Assembly (NCBI GenBank): GCA_903892355.1
Contig: CAITIE010000090.1
Location: 45,604-109,603, forward strand
Direction of reading: 5' to 3'
DNA length: 64,000 nt
DNA from: an uncultured Pirellula sp.
GTDB lineage: Bacteria > Planctomycetota > Planctomycetia > Pirellulales > Pirellulaceae
Both the position numbers and the translations under genes were made by a program. Positions within the stretch are counted from its first letter, which is position 1; each line of letters begins with the position of its first letter. The notes beneath the pieces were generated by a model, which saw only the letters and a list, made by a program, of their open reading frames with translations, did not search any database and was not told the origin of the DNA. Positions 25,048-34,463 of this stretch are shown here, in pieces.

Positions 25048-26905
25048 GTCGCGATTGCTGTCGCGTCGACTCGGGCTCGAGTGCGAGTTTTTTGTACGAC
25101 ACCCTCCGGAGCAAGCCAGGGATTCGCTCACGGACTATATCGGCTTGGTCGCCTCCCTCCATCGGCAACTGCCATGTGCCCCTAGTGTCTCCAATCCTCT
25201 AAGGCACTTTCTGGCCAACGGTAGCAGTATCTCGCTTGAAACGGGAGCTGTGGCAGATTTTTCTGCAGCTCTATTCGAGACCGCTACGCCTGAATGCAGC
25301 AGTCCGCGAGATTTGGTGGCTTACGAACTCGCCAACGAGCAGCTGTTGGAGCAAGCTTTTGCGGATCGACGCAACAGGAGTCATTGGTCGCTGATCAAAT
25401 CGAATACGGACGCTCACGGCCATAGCTTAGGCCAGCATGAATCCTACGACATGCGCATCGCACAAGGTGGATGGTTGATGGCATGGTGGTGCGGACTGAT
25501 TGCCATGCTACCGATGCTGCTCGCGTATCGGCTGCTCGCCAGCCTTTGGATGTTGATGATGCATGGCTTGTGGATGGTGGACAAGTACGTTTACTTGACC
25601 GCGCTTAGACTATTTTTGCCCAAGCAATCCCAGGCAAAGGGAGAGGCCCAGGCCCGGACAAAAGATCCAACTATCCCATCGGGCCATTCTAGCGGTCACG
25701 CAGAGGTAGAACGTTACGCAGAGGGTGACGGTATCGCTCAGACTCATGGTGGCATCGAGGCGGGCAGTGATTCAGATGCCGACGGTACGCATCAAGAGGA
25801 AATGGATTCCCATGGATCAGTGGGGGCGGACGAAGAAGCGTGGGTTCGGAGCCAATTCATGCCGACGCGGTGGCTACGGGTTGCGGCTTTCGGATTACGT
25901 TGGCTGCATCGCCCTATCGCCTATCTATTTGAATGCCTGATCACGTTGGTGGCGTTGAGAGCTCAACGCAGGGAGTTGGCCAGTTTTTTGGCGACCCGAT
26001 CCATTTTGGATGGTTCTGGTTACATCGATGAGCAGGGGCGATTCTGGGTCAGTCAACGCGCCGCCAGTGTCAACTGTGTCATTGGATTTGGAAGCTACGG
26101 AAGTAATCGTCCGATATTCCGTTGCGATACGTTGCTCAGAGAGTTATTTGCGGGGCCGTTTTGGTCGCTCCGGAGATACGTGCGATTGTTTCGTCGTAAG
26201 CAGCGGATCGAACTAGCGATCGGTGATTCGGGTATGTGCCAGCAATCGCAATACTTGCGATTCGGGGTGACCTCTCTTCTTCTTGATTGGGTTGAGATCG
26301 GTAATGGGACGGGTGCACCTCGCTTGCAATCTGAAATCGAATCGATGAACGAGTTCGCTAGGGACTGGATGTTGGTCCGGACGGTGCAAGATTCAAAGAA
26401 TCGGGATCGGTCCGCGCTCGAACTACAACGGATGTATCTAAAGATTATCAAGCAATGGTTGGGTAACAAGGAGGATGTGTCTGCTGAAGCTTGGGACATC
26501 GTCGCTATGTGGCAAACCACCTTGAATCAAATGGTGCTCAAGCCGCAGTCGCAGGGTGAGTTACCGATGACTCTCATCGGCAGGATTGACTGGTTGACCA
26601 AATTATGGCTACTCAATCAGATGGAGTCAGGGACTTCTTGGCAAGTTCGAAAGAAGATCGATATTCGGTACCATGAATTGTCGGAAGATGGCTACCACCG
26701 GCAGTTGACCAACTACCTTAACCTCGCACCGGTGATCCGGGACAGCGAGATCGAACGTGCTCGGCGTACTCCACCCAACGATTCTCCCGCCCGCCGGCGC
26801 GGTAGTTTGATCCGGGAACTCTCCGGGGAAAATTCAGATTTGAGGGTGGATTGGCGAAACGCGACGTATGAGCTGGATGGTACGCGTTACTCGGTTCAAT
26901 TCTAA
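24977..26905 (+). CDS. Membrane protein of unknown function
   Basis: Up to 642 residues; the likely true start is TTG 25055 (GGGAGAG about 10 nt upstream) or the frame enters from the 24838 ORF. I recognise no family. Visible features: a soluble N-terminal region (ECEFFVRHPPEQARDSLTDY), a hydrophobic pair of helices at about 175-225 (WLMAWWCGLIAMLPMLLAYR and following), an acidic His-containing low-complexity stretch (GDGIAQTHGGIEAGSDSDAD), and a long C-terminal region rich in Trp, Arg and Glu without membrane segments. No catalytic motif stands out. It is convergent with the ketopantoate-reductase-like gene; the stops are 4 bp apart. Confidence 0.65.
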   Translation: MIKILRRKQSSIWAKSTRGNRESESRLLSRRLGLECEFFVRHPPEQARDSLTDYIGLVASLHRQLPCAPSVSNPLRHFLANGSSISLETGAVADFSAALFETATPECSSPRDLVAYELANEQLLEQAFADRRNRSHWSLIKSNTDAHGHSLGQHESYDMRIAQGGWLMAWWCGLIAMLPMLLAYRLLASLWMLMMHGLWMVDKYVYLTALRLFLPKQSQAKGEAQARTKDPTIPSGHSSGHAEVERYAEGDGIAQTHGGIEAGSDSDADGTHQEEMDSHGSVGADEEAWVRSQFMPTRWLRVAAFGLRWLHRPIAYLFECLITLVALRAQRRELASFLATRSILDGSGYIDEQGRFWVSQRAASVNCVIGFGSYGSNRPIFRCDTLLRELFAGPFWSLRRYVRLFRRKQRIELAIGDSGMCQQSQYLRFGVTSLLLDWVEIGNGTGAPRLQSEIESMNEFARDWMLVRTVQDSKNRDRSALELQRMYLKIIKQWLGNKEDVSAEAWDIVAMWQTTLNQMVLKPQSQGELPMTLIGRIDWLTKLWLLNQMESGTSWQVRKKIDIRYHELSEDGYHRQLTNYLNLAPVIRDSEIERARRTPPNDSPARRRGSLIRELSGENSDLRVDWRNATYELDGTRYSVQF

Positions 26906-26909
26906 AGAT

Positions 26910-27869
26910 CTAGTTCGCTGGCTTGGTTGGGCGATGGGCGGCCAGGAATTTGAGCTGTTGGTACATGGTCTTCTGGATGGGAGCATCAAAGCCATTGCGC
27001 TCCGCGGCTCGAAGGGCGTTCCCGTAAATAACGTCCACCTCCATAGGGCGTCCATGAAGAAAATCCAATCGCATGCTGCTATCGTACGGGACCATGTCGT
27101 CGGTGTGGTCGATGACCCAGTCGACATAGGATGGATCGATTTGGGACCCGCAGTGCCCAGCGGTTTGACGGACTTCTTCGCTGATCCGTTTCGCCAAATC
27201 TCGCGAGTTTGGGTCGGCCATGATGGCATCGGTGCTGGCGTTTAGAATCACTGATAGTCCATTGAATGGAATATTCCACATCAATTTGCGCCAACGCGTT
27301 GCGGGCAGATCGTCCGTCAGATGGCATTCGATCTGGGAATTGCAGAGGTCCTGATGGATCTGCTTCATGAGTTCTTCGGGGGGACCCGGTTCGGATTCAT
27401 CGATACCGCGGTATGGCCCGAAAACGATCTTGCCATAATCCAGATGTCTGATGTGTCCCGGCCCGACCTTGTTCGAGCATAAGAAACAGCATCCACCCGC
27501 GACTCTACCTTTTCCGAGTAGATCCAGTGCTGATTGTTCGACGTGCAATCCGTTTTGCAGCACCAAGGCAATCGACTCGGAGTGAAGGATTGGTGTAAGG
27601 ATTCCTGGAAGGAGGTGGTTTTGCGTGCTTTTGAGACAGACAACGACGCAATCGCATTTGGGCATGTCTTCTGGTTTGGCATATGCGTTCACCGTGGGCA
27701 AATAGAAATCGCCGTTCTTGCTATCCACTCGCAATCCGTGATCACGAACGTGCTCAAAATCCGAGTGCAGCAGGAAGTGCACATCGAGGCCGGCGCGAGT
27801 CATTAATCCGCCGTAGAAGCCACCGAGAGCGCCGGTACCAACGATTGCATACTTCAATTTCATAAGCAT
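26910..27869 (-). CDS. Ketopantoate reductase family protein (PanE/ApbA-like)
   Basis: 319 residues (ATG 27869, or ATG 27863). KLKYAIVGTGALGGFYGGLMTRAG is the family's NADP-binding GxGxxG. VVVCLKSTQ carries the conserved VKxxQ-like Lys block, LVLQNGLH the NG turn, and TRWRKLMWNIPFNGLSVI the catalytic Lys and Asn of the C-terminal domain. PanE reduces 2-dehydropantoate to pantoate on the way to coenzyme A; family members also act on other 2-oxoacids, and without other pan genes nearby the assignment to pantothenate synthesis is probable, not certain. Confidence 0.85.
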   Translation of the reverse strand: MLMKLKYAIVGTGALGGFYGGLMTRAGLDVHFLLHSDFEHVRDHGLRVDSKNGDFYLPTVNAYAKPEDMPKCDCVVVCLKSTQNHLLPGILTPILHSESIALVLQNGLHVEQSALDLLGKGRVAGGCCFLCSNKVGPGHIRHLDYGKIVFGPYRGIDESEPGPPEELMKQIHQDLCNSQIECHLTDDLPATRWRKLMWNIPFNGLSVILNASTDAIMADPNSRDLAKRISEEVRQTAGHCGSQIDPSYVDWVIDHTDDMVPYDSSMRLDFLHGRPMEVDVIYGNALRAAERNGFDAPIQKTMYQQLKFLAAHRPTKPAN

Positions 27870-27928
27870 ACGCCTTTGTCGTGCATGATTCCCGCGATTT
27901 TATCGCGAGCTCTTCGTCAATCGTGATC

Positions 27929-28540
27929 TTATTGGTTCGTTGTAGAGGATTTGGCAAGCCACCAGCGGTCGGGGGTCACGATTCGGATGAGGAACCCTAG
28001 GGTAAGACTGGCAGCGATGAGGATCAAGCCGGTAAATAGGGTTGCCAGGAACCCGGCGGTTGGACTACTTAGCATCTCGTTAAAACTGCTCTCAGGAACG
28101 ATCCGGAACAAAATTAATGCGCGGATGGAAATAGCTCCTGCGACAAGCTGCAAGGCTGGAACAAACTGAGACAATGCCACCAACACCCCTCCCCGAATGA
28201 TGAAGAGCATCGGAAGAGGCTTGGTGATGCAAAAGTAGTATCCGGTCAAGGCGATGAGGAAAACGGCGAACCCCGAACCGAGTTTTGCAGGGGCATTGGT
28301 GAACCCCCATGCAACCAAGGCGGGTACGATAAGATTGAAGCCGAGAATTACGGTCCATTCGATGGACAGAATAAGCGGGCTCGTCAGCACCCGGGACTTT
28401 TCATGGTGCAGTCCCAGGTCATCTTTGGGTTGGTTGCCGAGACGGGGTGGTTGGTACGGGTTCTTCTCGTCAGCGAGAGGACTCGTTGACGAATATTGCA
28501 AGGAAGGATGTTGGGAGGATGGTCGAGTTCCCGGATCCAT
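27929..28540 (-). CDS. Small membrane protein with NPYQPP motif, unknown function
   Basis: 203 residues from ATG 28540, chosen because GGAG stands ~8 nt upstream and the extension beyond it is not protein-like. A soluble Ser/Pro-rich N-terminus contains EKNPYQPPRL, a motif seen at the start of many planctomycete membrane proteins. About four hydrophobic segments follow (ILGFNLIVPALVAWGF, GFAVFLIALTGYYF, VLVALSQFVPALQLVAG, FLATLFTGLILIAASLTLGF). No known domain. A strong terminator from the ribosomal-protein operon lies upstream, so it should have its own promoter in 28541-28655. Confidence 0.7.
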   Translation of the reverse strand: MDPGTRPSSQHPSLQYSSTSPLADEKNPYQPPRLGNQPKDDLGLHHEKSRVLTSPLILSIEWTVILGFNLIVPALVAWGFTNAPAKLGSGFAVFLIALTGYYFCITKPLPMLFIIRGGVLVALSQFVPALQLVAGAISIRALILFRIVPESSFNEMLSSPTAGFLATLFTGLILIAASLTLGFLIRIVTPDRWWLAKSSTTNQ

Positions 28541-28655
28541 AGTGAATCTCCGAGAGGATATCGAAAATCGAACAGCAACGCGAGGTGGATGGTGGTATGG
28601 TCGGGCGGGCCGAAAAGCAACAATGCAAACGCCACGGACCATGATCACGAAACAT

Positions 28656-28692
28656 AAAAAAAGCAGCTTTGGCTTTTCAACCAAGCTGCTTA
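28656..28692 (-). terminator. Rho-independent terminator of the ribosomal-protein operon
   Basis: On the minus strand AAGCAGCTTGG, a TTGAAAAG loop and CCAAAGCTGCTT (11-bp stem with one bulge) run straight into seven T residues. It lies about 290 bp past the rplL stop. Confidence 0.9.
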
Positions 28693-28765
28693 TTATTTCT
28701 AGTGACGGTAGCGTGACTCACGCGACTTCATTGCCCCCTCGCGTGCTCCCTGCACCCCTGAAGGC

Positions 28766-28795
28766 TGCAATCTAGGACACTGCAATCTAGGACAC
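28766..28795 (+). repeat. 15-bp tandem duplication
   Basis: TGCAATCTAGGACAC occurs twice without a gap, followed by a partial third start (TGGAC). Intergenic, 3' of rplL. Confidence 0.9.
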
Positions 28796-28985
28796 TGGAC
28801 TCGGACGCTGCAACGATGTGCAAGCAACCCGTTGAGGGACCAGCTAAAGGCGAAATGGCCCGTTCTCACTCCGACACGCAACCAATTCGATGCAAGGAAC
28901 GAACTGGTTGGATGGATACTTCGAAACTCGAACGTCGGACGCATGTGCCGTATGATGGACGTGCACCGATTCGAGTTGGTCGAAA

Positions 28986-29393
28986 TTACTTGAGTTCGAC
29001 GGTGGCGCCAGCTTCGGTGAGCTCGCCCTTGATCTTCTCTGCGTCTTCCTTGGAAACTTGTTCCTTGATCTTCGCAGGGACACCTTCGACGAGCTTCTTT
29101 GCGTCCATGAGGGACAGGCCGGTAAGGTTCTTTACAACCTTAACAACGTCCAGCTTCTTATCGCCGAAGGAGGTCATAACGACATCGAATTCGGTTTGAA
29201 CAGCTGGAGCAGCAGCGGCACCGCCACCATCTGCAGGAGCAGCCATAACAACGGCTCCACCAGCAGCGGCTTCGATTCCGTGCACTTCCTTCAAATAGTC
29301 GCTCAACTCTTTGGCTTGCTTGAGCGTCAGGCCGACGATCTTCTCGCCTAAGGTCTTGATTTCTTCCGCGAAAGCGGTTGCTGAATCGGACAT
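28986..29393 (-). CDS. rplL: 50S ribosomal protein L7/L12
   Basis: 135 residues from ATG 29393. N-terminal dimerisation domain ([22 protein letters not shown]), Ala/Gly-rich hinge (~residues 45-65) and the conserved C-terminal domain ([51 protein letters not shown]). It forms the stalk that recruits elongation factors to the ribosome. Last gene of the nusG-L11-L1-L10-L12 run; the spacer to rplJ is 157 bp. Confidence 0.98.
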   Translation of the reverse strand: MSDSATAFAEEIKTLGEKIVGLTLKQAKELSDYLKEVHGIEAAAGGAVVMAAPADGGGAAAAPAVQTEFDVVMTSFGDKKLDVVKVVKNLTGLSLMDAKKLVEGVPAKIKEQVSKEDAEKIKGELTEAGATVELK

Positions 29394-29550
29394 TCTAACG
29401 ATCCTCAAAATGGTAAAAACACTAAAACTAAACTCACCGGCGAGAATGGGAAACCGGCTGTTCGACACGTACACGTTTTGGCATCGCCTTCATGTTCCAT
29501 GAGAGGATCGACACCGTTATTCCCTGCCGTTGCCGGCGGGGAGTTGATTT

Positions 29551-30084
29551 CTAACCTTCGCTTCCTTCGCGATCTTCGATCATCTTCTTGACTTGACCAG
29601 CGATCTTGCGAGCTGGACCGACCAATTGACCGGACAAGGTGGCTCCCGGCGACAGGATTTGGCCCACGAGCATCGAAATCTGCTCTTGGCGGCTTGGCCA
29701 CTTCGACACCTTCTTGACTTGTTCGGCGGTCAACGCTTCGCCGTCCATCACGCCACCCTTGATCTCGAGTTTCGAGAACGTTCCCGAATCAGCAAGTTTG
29801 GTGACAGTTCGAACGAGAGAAACGAAGTCCTCGCAACCCCAGATCACTGCCAAGCTTCCCGTTTGATTCTCGAAAGCTGGGCGGAGGGAGGTGCCTTCGG
29901 TGGCCATGGCAGCAAGCGATCGCTTGACAACCATCAACCCGATCCCTTGATCCCGAAGGGTCTTGCGAATAGTGTAATTTTCATTGCCGGTCATACCGAC
30001 GATGTTAGCGACGATAGCGTCATTCACACCGGAGAGGCGACCAGAAATATCGCGTGCAATAAGTCTTTTGACAACCTTGCTCAT
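29551..30084 (-). CDS. rplJ: 50S ribosomal protein L10
   Basis: 177 residues from ATG 30084. MSKVVKRLIARDISGRLSGVNDAIVANIVGM is the N-terminal RNA-binding domain, and the C-terminal helix (LVGPARKIAGQVKKMIED) binds L12 dimers. It begins 14 bp after rplA, so the long rplJ leader that binds L10-L12 in enteric bacteria is missing; any autoregulation must act elsewhere. Confidence 0.97.
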   Translation of the reverse strand: MSKVVKRLIARDISGRLSGVNDAIVANIVGMTGNENYTIRKTLRDQGIGLMVVKRSLAAMATEGTSLRPAFENQTGSLAVIWGCEDFVSLVRTVTKLADSGTFSKLEIKGGVMDGEALTAEQVKKVSKWPSRQEQISMLVGQILSPGATLSGQLVGPARKIAGQVKKMIEDREGSEG

Positions 30085-30098
30085 GTTTCACCTCTTCC

Positions 30099-30779
30099 TT
30101 ACATCGATACGCGAACGCTTGGAGACATCGTTGCACAAATCGCGATCGATTTGATGTATGTACCCTTGACTGTGTTGGGCTTGAGCGACTGCACATAGGA
30201 GATGAACGCTCCGATGTTCTCGACCAATTTGTTGGCATCGAAGCTCATCTTCCCGACGACAGCGTGCAGGTTGGCACCCTTGTCGTTTCGGAACTCAACC
30301 TTACCAGCCTTGTATTCTTTCACGACCCGAGCGACGTCGGTGGTTACCGTGCCAGCACGAGGGGAAGGCATCAACCCGCGAGGCCCAAGGACCTTACCGA
30401 GTGGACCGACCATACCCATCATGTCGGGAGTCGCGATACAGACGTCGAAATCAAGCCATCCATCTTTAATTCGCTTGGACAGCTCATCGGCACCTACTGC
30501 ATCCGCACCCGCTTCTTCAGCGACTTTAGCAAGGTCACCCTTAGCGAACACAACGACTCGCTGAACCTTGCCAATCCCGTTGGGAAGCACCACAGATCCT
30601 CGAACGATTTGATCGGCTTGAGCCGGATCAATTCCCAGATTCATGTGGATTTCCACCGTCTGGTCAAATTTTCTACCCGAGAACTGCTTGAGCAGATCCA
30701 CGGCCTGCTGCAATGGAACCGGGTTCTTCCCAGGTGCCTTTGCGAGCATGGACTTCATTGCCTTTGTTGGTTTCACCAT
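30099..30779 (-). CDS. rplA: 50S ribosomal protein L1
   Basis: 226 residues. Diagnostic L1 sequences are [69 protein letters not shown] and [16 protein letters not shown]. It binds 23S rRNA at the E-site stalk and in many bacteria represses its own mRNA. Lies 16 bp after rplK. Confidence 0.98.
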   Translation of the reverse strand: MVKPTKAMKSMLAKAPGKNPVPLQQAVDLLKQFSGRKFDQTVEIHMNLGIDPAQADQIVRGSVVLPNGIGKVQRVVVFAKGDLAKVAEEAGADAVGADELSKRIKDGWLDFDVCIATPDMMGMVGPLGKVLGPRGLMPSPRAGTVTTDVARVVKEYKAGKVEFRNDKGANLHAVVGKMSFDANKLVENIGAFISYVQSLKPNTVKGTYIKSIAICATMSPSVRVSM

Positions 30780-30795
30780 TGGTTTGTCCCCTCGA

Positions 30796-31221
30796 TTAGC
30801 CTACGACCTCGATGCCCATGCTGCGTGCAGTACCCTCGATCATGCGTCGTGCATGCTCGAGATCCCTCGCGTTCAGGTCGGCCATCTTCTTGTTACAAAT
30901 GTCATCGACCTGGGCTCGAGTGACCTTGCCAACTTTTGTTTTGTGTGGTTCGCCGGATCCGCTGGCGATACCTGCCGCCATCTTCAGCAACGCCGAAGCT
31001 GGTGGACTCTTTGTGATGAACTCGAAACTACGGTCCGAGTACACGGTTACGACTACAGGAATCGGGGTACCATTGAACTCGCGGGTTCGATCGTTGAATT
31101 GCGAAACGAACTGCCCCAAGTTGATCCCGAACTTACCGAGTGACGTACCGACCGGAGGAGCCGGAGTGGCCTTGCCACCTGGCACTTGAAATGCCGCTTT
31201 GCCTACGACTTGTTTGGCCAT
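30796..31221 (-). CDS. rplK: 50S ribosomal protein L11
   Basis: 141 residues, the standard length. [34 protein letters not shown] is the conserved N-terminal domain; [38 protein letters not shown] is the rRNA-binding C-terminal domain. It sits at the GTPase-associated centre. Confidence 0.98.
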   Translation of the reverse strand: MAKQVVGKAAFQVPGGKATPAPPVGTSLGKFGINLGQFVSQFNDRTREFNGTPIPVVVTVYSDRSFEFITKSPPASALLKMAAGIASGSGEPHKTKVGKVTRAQVDDICNKKMADLNARDLEHARRMIEGTARSMGIEVVG

Positions 31222-31319
31222 GTCAAACGAAACCTAATTGATGAAAACGCTATTTGGTGACAGATAACAACGTGCCGAGCGAATCGATTTTCGCTCAACT
31301 CGATGCAACTCTGCCTGGA

Positions 31320-31904
31320 CTACAAGGATTCGATCTGCCAGTGATCCAGCTCGACCGGTGTGCTGCGTCCAAAAATATTGATGATGACGGTAACTCGCCC
31401 ATTCGCTTCGTCAATTCGGTCGACATCCCCTTCGAGGCTCTGGAAGTTTCCTTCCTTCACTCGAACGCGATCTCCCGAACGGAACGGAATAGACGTCTTG
31501 GGTGCTTGTTCTTGATCGACATCGGGATGGGCCAGCTTAACGATTCGCTCGACGTCCGCATCTGTCATCGGAGTCGGTTTTCCATAGGTGCCGGTGAAGT
31601 CACCAATCCCCGGAGTCTCTCGCACAAGGAACCAAGTGTCATCGTTGATGATCATCTGGATCATCAGATACCCTGGGTAAAGCTTGCGTTTGACAACACG
31701 CCGCTTACCTGCTCGGGTAAACTCCACCACATCTTCGGTCGGAACGAGAATCTCGCCGAAGCATTCTTTCAGATTGGATAGCTTGATCCGCTTCTCCAAG
31801 GCCTCACGGATGGAATCCTCACGGTTGAAAGCAACCTTGAGAATGTACCATTGTGGTCCGCTAGAACCGGAATCGGTAGCTGTTGTTGTGGTAGAACTAT
31901 TCAC
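31320..31904 (-). CDS. nusG: Transcription termination/antitermination factor NusG
   Basis: 194 residues from GTG 31904 (TTG 31943 is an alternative, less protein-like start). The NGN domain is visible in QWYILKVAFNREDSIREALEKRI and KRKLYPGYLMIQM, and the KOW domain in SGDRVRVKEGNFQSLEGDVDRI, ending in VIINIFGRSTPVELDHWQIESL. It binds RNA polymerase and links it to ribosomes or Rho. secE-nusG-rplK order is conserved across bacteria. Confidence 0.96.
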   Translation of the reverse strand: MNSSTTTTATDSGSSGPQWYILKVAFNREDSIREALEKRIKLSNLKECFGEILVPTEDVVEFTRAGKRRVVKRKLYPGYLMIQMIINDDTWFLVRETPGIGDFTGTYGKPTPMTDADVERIVKLAHPDVDQEQAPKTSIPFRSGDRVRVKEGNFQSLEGDVDRIDEANGRVTVIINIFGRSTPVELDHWQIESL

Positions 31905-32097
31905 TCGAAAACCTAGCGCCAGTACACACGAATCACCAAACAATCACCCCGAGGACGCCAATAAAACACCTCGGATCGGTTGCTGGTCAATCTCCTGGCT
32001 TTCTCGCCACCGTCGACTCACGCACATCCAAAGCGGGTAGGAATGTCCTCGACCGCATCAACATGTGCCCAAGCCAAGCCGGGGCATGCCAAAAAAA

Positions 32098-32565
32098 TCA
32101 ACTCACTCCCAACAAATCAAACAGCAATTGCCAAATTGCATCGTAGCAAAAGAGCAGAATTGCCAGGAACGCCATAGTGAATATAACCACCATGGACGCT
32201 CTGTAAAGCTCAGTTTTGGGTGGCCACGAAACCTTGCTCATCTCTGCCTCGACCGAGATCAGAAAATCCGCAAAACGTGGCCAATTTACCAAGCGATACG
32301 CAAACCACATGCCTGCCAGGACCAAAGTCGTCGGCAGCCAGTATCTCGACAAGCTCCAAAAGTTGGAGCCTTCTCCGGTCGATGACGGTGAGACCCAAGC
32401 CCCCATCGCTTCGAACAATTGCCAGCCGCCAAGCCAGCACGCCAACCATATCGCCAAACAGGTAAGCTGACGTACGATCCGCCCTTGCTTCTGCTTGTAC
32501 AGCGAGGTTGCGAAAAGTTCGCTACCCAAGGAGCGATTGAGCGACTCTTCCATAACCGTTGCCAT
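32098..32565 (-). CDS. secE: Preprotein translocase subunit SecE
   Basis: 155 residues with three hydrophobic segments (about 33-52, 72-92, 120-145), the three-helix form also found in E. coli, not the minimal one-helix form. The diagnostic amphipathic region is RFADFLISVEAEMSKVSWPPKTELYRASMVV, containing the conserved E-x-x-KVxWP core. Part of the SecYEG channel. Lies between tRNA-Trp and nusG. Confidence 0.96.
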   Translation of the reverse strand: MATVMEESLNRSLGSELFATSLYKQKQGRIVRQLTCLAIWLACWLGGWQLFEAMGAWVSPSSTGEGSNFWSLSRYWLPTTLVLAGMWFAYRLVNWPRFADFLISVEAEMSKVSWPPKTELYRASMVVIFTMAFLAILLFCYDAIWQLLFDLLGVS

Positions 32566-32719
32566 GTATTTCCGAAATGCTGACGAAATGGATGGTTCTG
32601 ACGGACAGCGGCGTCACTGTCACACGTCTTGAATTGCAAACTCGAGTTGAATTGCAGCCTCAAGGTGAGCGACAAGGTCGTCACTTCCAACGGATCTTGA
32701 CCCAGTAACTGGATCCCAG

Positions 32720-32792
32720 CAGGGGCGGCAGGAATCGAACCCGCAACCCCCGGTTTTGGAAACCGGTGCTCTGCCAATTGAGCTACACCCCT
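32720..32792 (-). tRNA. tRNA-Trp (CCA anticodon)
   Basis: 73 nt reading AGGGGTG at the 5' end paired with CGCCCCT at the 3' end. D-arm AGCTCAATTGGCAGAGC, anticodon loop TTCCAAA (anticodon CCA) and T-arm GGTTCGATTCC are all standard. The 3' CCA is not encoded. Lies between tuf and secE. Confidence 0.97.
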
Positions 32793-32800
32793 AACCAACA

Positions 32801-32825
32801 AAAGATTCGGGGCTCATCGCCCCGA
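32801..32825 (-). terminator. Hairpin between tuf and tRNA-Trp
   Basis: On the minus strand TCGGGGC, loop GATGA, GCCCCGA (7 bp, GC-rich) is followed by ATCTTTTGTT. It could terminate or attenuate after tuf, or mark the processing boundary before the tRNA. Confidence 0.6.
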
Positions 32826-32834
32826 TTCCTAGTG

Positions 32835-32865
32835 CCAAGTCGCCACGCGTTCTGTGCCGACTTGG
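32835..32865. repeat. Inverted repeat downstream of tuf
   Basis: CCAAGTCG and CGACTTGG (8 bp) separated by 15 nt, in the tuf to tRNA-Trp spacer next to the GC-rich hairpin. A possible second RNA stem of the tuf 3' end. Confidence 0.5.
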
Positions 32866-32939
32866 AATGATTCATTTATCCGAAACTGAATGCCTCGTGC
32901 GGAATGGAACGAGACGCCCATCAGTCGAGATGGCTGTAA

Positions 32940-34136
32940 TTACTCGATGATCTTGGTAACAACGCCGGATCCAACCGTCTTGCCACCTTCGCGGATCGCG
33001 AATCGAACACCATCATCGATCGCAACAGTCTTTTGCAGCTCGACGGTGACGCGAACGTTATCGCCAGGCATGCACATTTCTGCACCTACCAAGTTGGCGG
33101 TTCCGGTAACGTCGGTGGTTCGGAAGTAGAACTGTGGTCGGTATCCCGAGAAGAACGGAGTGTGGCGTCCACCTTCGTCTTTGCTCAAGCAATACACTTC
33201 AGCTTCGAACTTCTTGTGTGGGGTGATGCTACCTGGCTTGGCCAAAACTTGACCGCGCTCAATGTCTTCACGCTTAACACCACGGAGCAAGCAACCGACG
33301 TTCTCCCCAGCGCGAGCTTCCTTCATTTCCTTGCGGAATTGCTCAACACCAGTAACGGTCGTCTTCTTCTTTTCTTCCATCAAGCCGATGATTTCGACTT
33401 CTTCACCGACCTTGACCATGCCTCGCTCGATCCGGCCCGTCGCAACGGTACCACGACCTTCGATGCTGAACACGTCTTCGATCGCCATCAAGAATGGCTT
33501 GTCTTCTTCTCGGGTCGGTTGTGGAATGAACGCGTCAATCGCATCAAGCAAATCCGAAATGCATTTCGAAGCTGCTGGATCGGCTGGCTTGTCATAAGCG
33601 GCCTTGGCGTTGCCTCGAATAATCGGGGTTTCTTCCCCGGGATAACCGTACTTCGAAAGAAGTTCGCGGATTTCCAGTTCCACCAACTCAAGAAGCTCTT
33701 CGTCATCCACCAAATCGCATTTGTTCAAGAACACGACGATCGCTGGAACGTCAACCTGACGTGCCAAGAGTACGTGCTCTTTGGTTTGTGGCATCGGGCC
33801 GTCAGCGGCACTCACCACGAGGATCGCGCCGTCCATCTGGGCGGCTCCGGTGATCATGTTCTTAATAAAGTCCGCGTGACCAGGACAGTCAATGTGAGCA
33901 TAGTGACGGTTTGCTGTCTCGTACTCAACGTGCGATGCAGCGATCGTCACCGTCTTGGTCGCGTCACGGACGGTACCACCCTTGGCGATATCCGCATAGG
34001 TCTTCGGTGTGGCCAAGCCCTTGGCGGCTTGTACCGCTAGCAAGGCACCAGTTGTGGTTGTCTTGCCATGGTCGATGTGACCGATCGTTCCAACGTTGCA
34101 GTGGGGTTTCGTGCGTTCAAATACCTCTTTGGCCAT
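32940..34136 (-). CDS. tuf: Translation elongation factor EF-Tu
   Basis: 398 residues. The GTPase motifs are GHIDHGKT (P-loop), DCPGHADF (G3) and NKCD (G4). Compared with most bacteria, the P-loop has Ile for Val and is followed by TTTGALL, and the switch I segment reads [13 protein letters not shown] where the usual form is RGITI; the Mg-coordinating Thr is kept. I believe this is the planctomycete form of EF-Tu. It delivers aminoacyl-tRNA to the ribosome. The gene lies in the conserved tRNA-tuf-tRNA-Trp-secE order. Confidence 0.98.
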   Translation of the reverse strand: MAKEVFERTKPHCNVGTIGHIDHGKTTTTGALLAVQAAKGLATPKTYADIAKGGTVRDATKTVTIAASHVEYETANRHYAHIDCPGHADFIKNMITGAAQMDGAILVVSAADGPMPQTKEHVLLARQVDVPAIVVFLNKCDLVDDEELLELVELEIRELLSKYGYPGEETPIIRGNAKAAYDKPADPAASKCISDLLDAIDAFIPQPTREEDKPFLMAIEDVFSIEGRGTVATGRIERGMVKVGEEVEIIGLMEEKKKTTVTGVEQFRKEMKEARAGENVGCLLRGVKREDIERGQVLAKPGSITPHKKFEAEVYCLSKDEGGRHTPFFSGYRPQFYFRTTDVTGTANLVGAEMCMPGDNVRVTVELQKTVAIDDGVRFAIREGGKTVGSGVVTKIIE

Positions 34137-34375
34137 GTTTAGCTACAACACCTACAAATAAAAACCCTGAAAACCGTCGCCGTGAGGTCATTTCCCTGGA
34201 GATGTTCCCCGAGGGCTTTCCCACGTGCAACTAAAGAACCACAATTTATTTATTCCCGTACAGACCCGATTCCCTAGATTCTTTCACTAGAAAACTCGCG
34301 CCCAAACTCGGCAGAATCGAAAGCATAAGCAAAGTCGATAAACATGCAATGCTTGAAACGACCCCTCCACCGAAC

Positions 34376-34450
<75 letters not shown>

Positions 34451-34463
34451 AATGGCGTGGGAA

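Larger units (their letters stand above)
28541..28985. other. Spacer after rplL, no gene seen
   Basis: Contains the rplL 3' untranslated region, a 15-bp tandem duplication and the operon terminator. No ORF with a ribosome site is visible on either strand. An rpoB gene, usual after rplL, is absent. Confidence 0.8.

Noticed and set aside
26903..26912. Gene overlap or fusion at the convergent stops
   Set aside because: The two stops are 4 bp apart but neither frame reads into the other; compact convergent ends are ordinary.
31277..31296. Terminator between rplK and nusG
   Set aside because: A 7-bp inverted repeat (GAGCGAA/TTCGCTC) exists but no T-run follows on the minus strand and the operon must continue.
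33033..34040. Antisense 335-codon ORF opposite tuf
   Set aside because: Produced by the strong codon bias of tuf; low-complexity Phe/Leu-rich translation.
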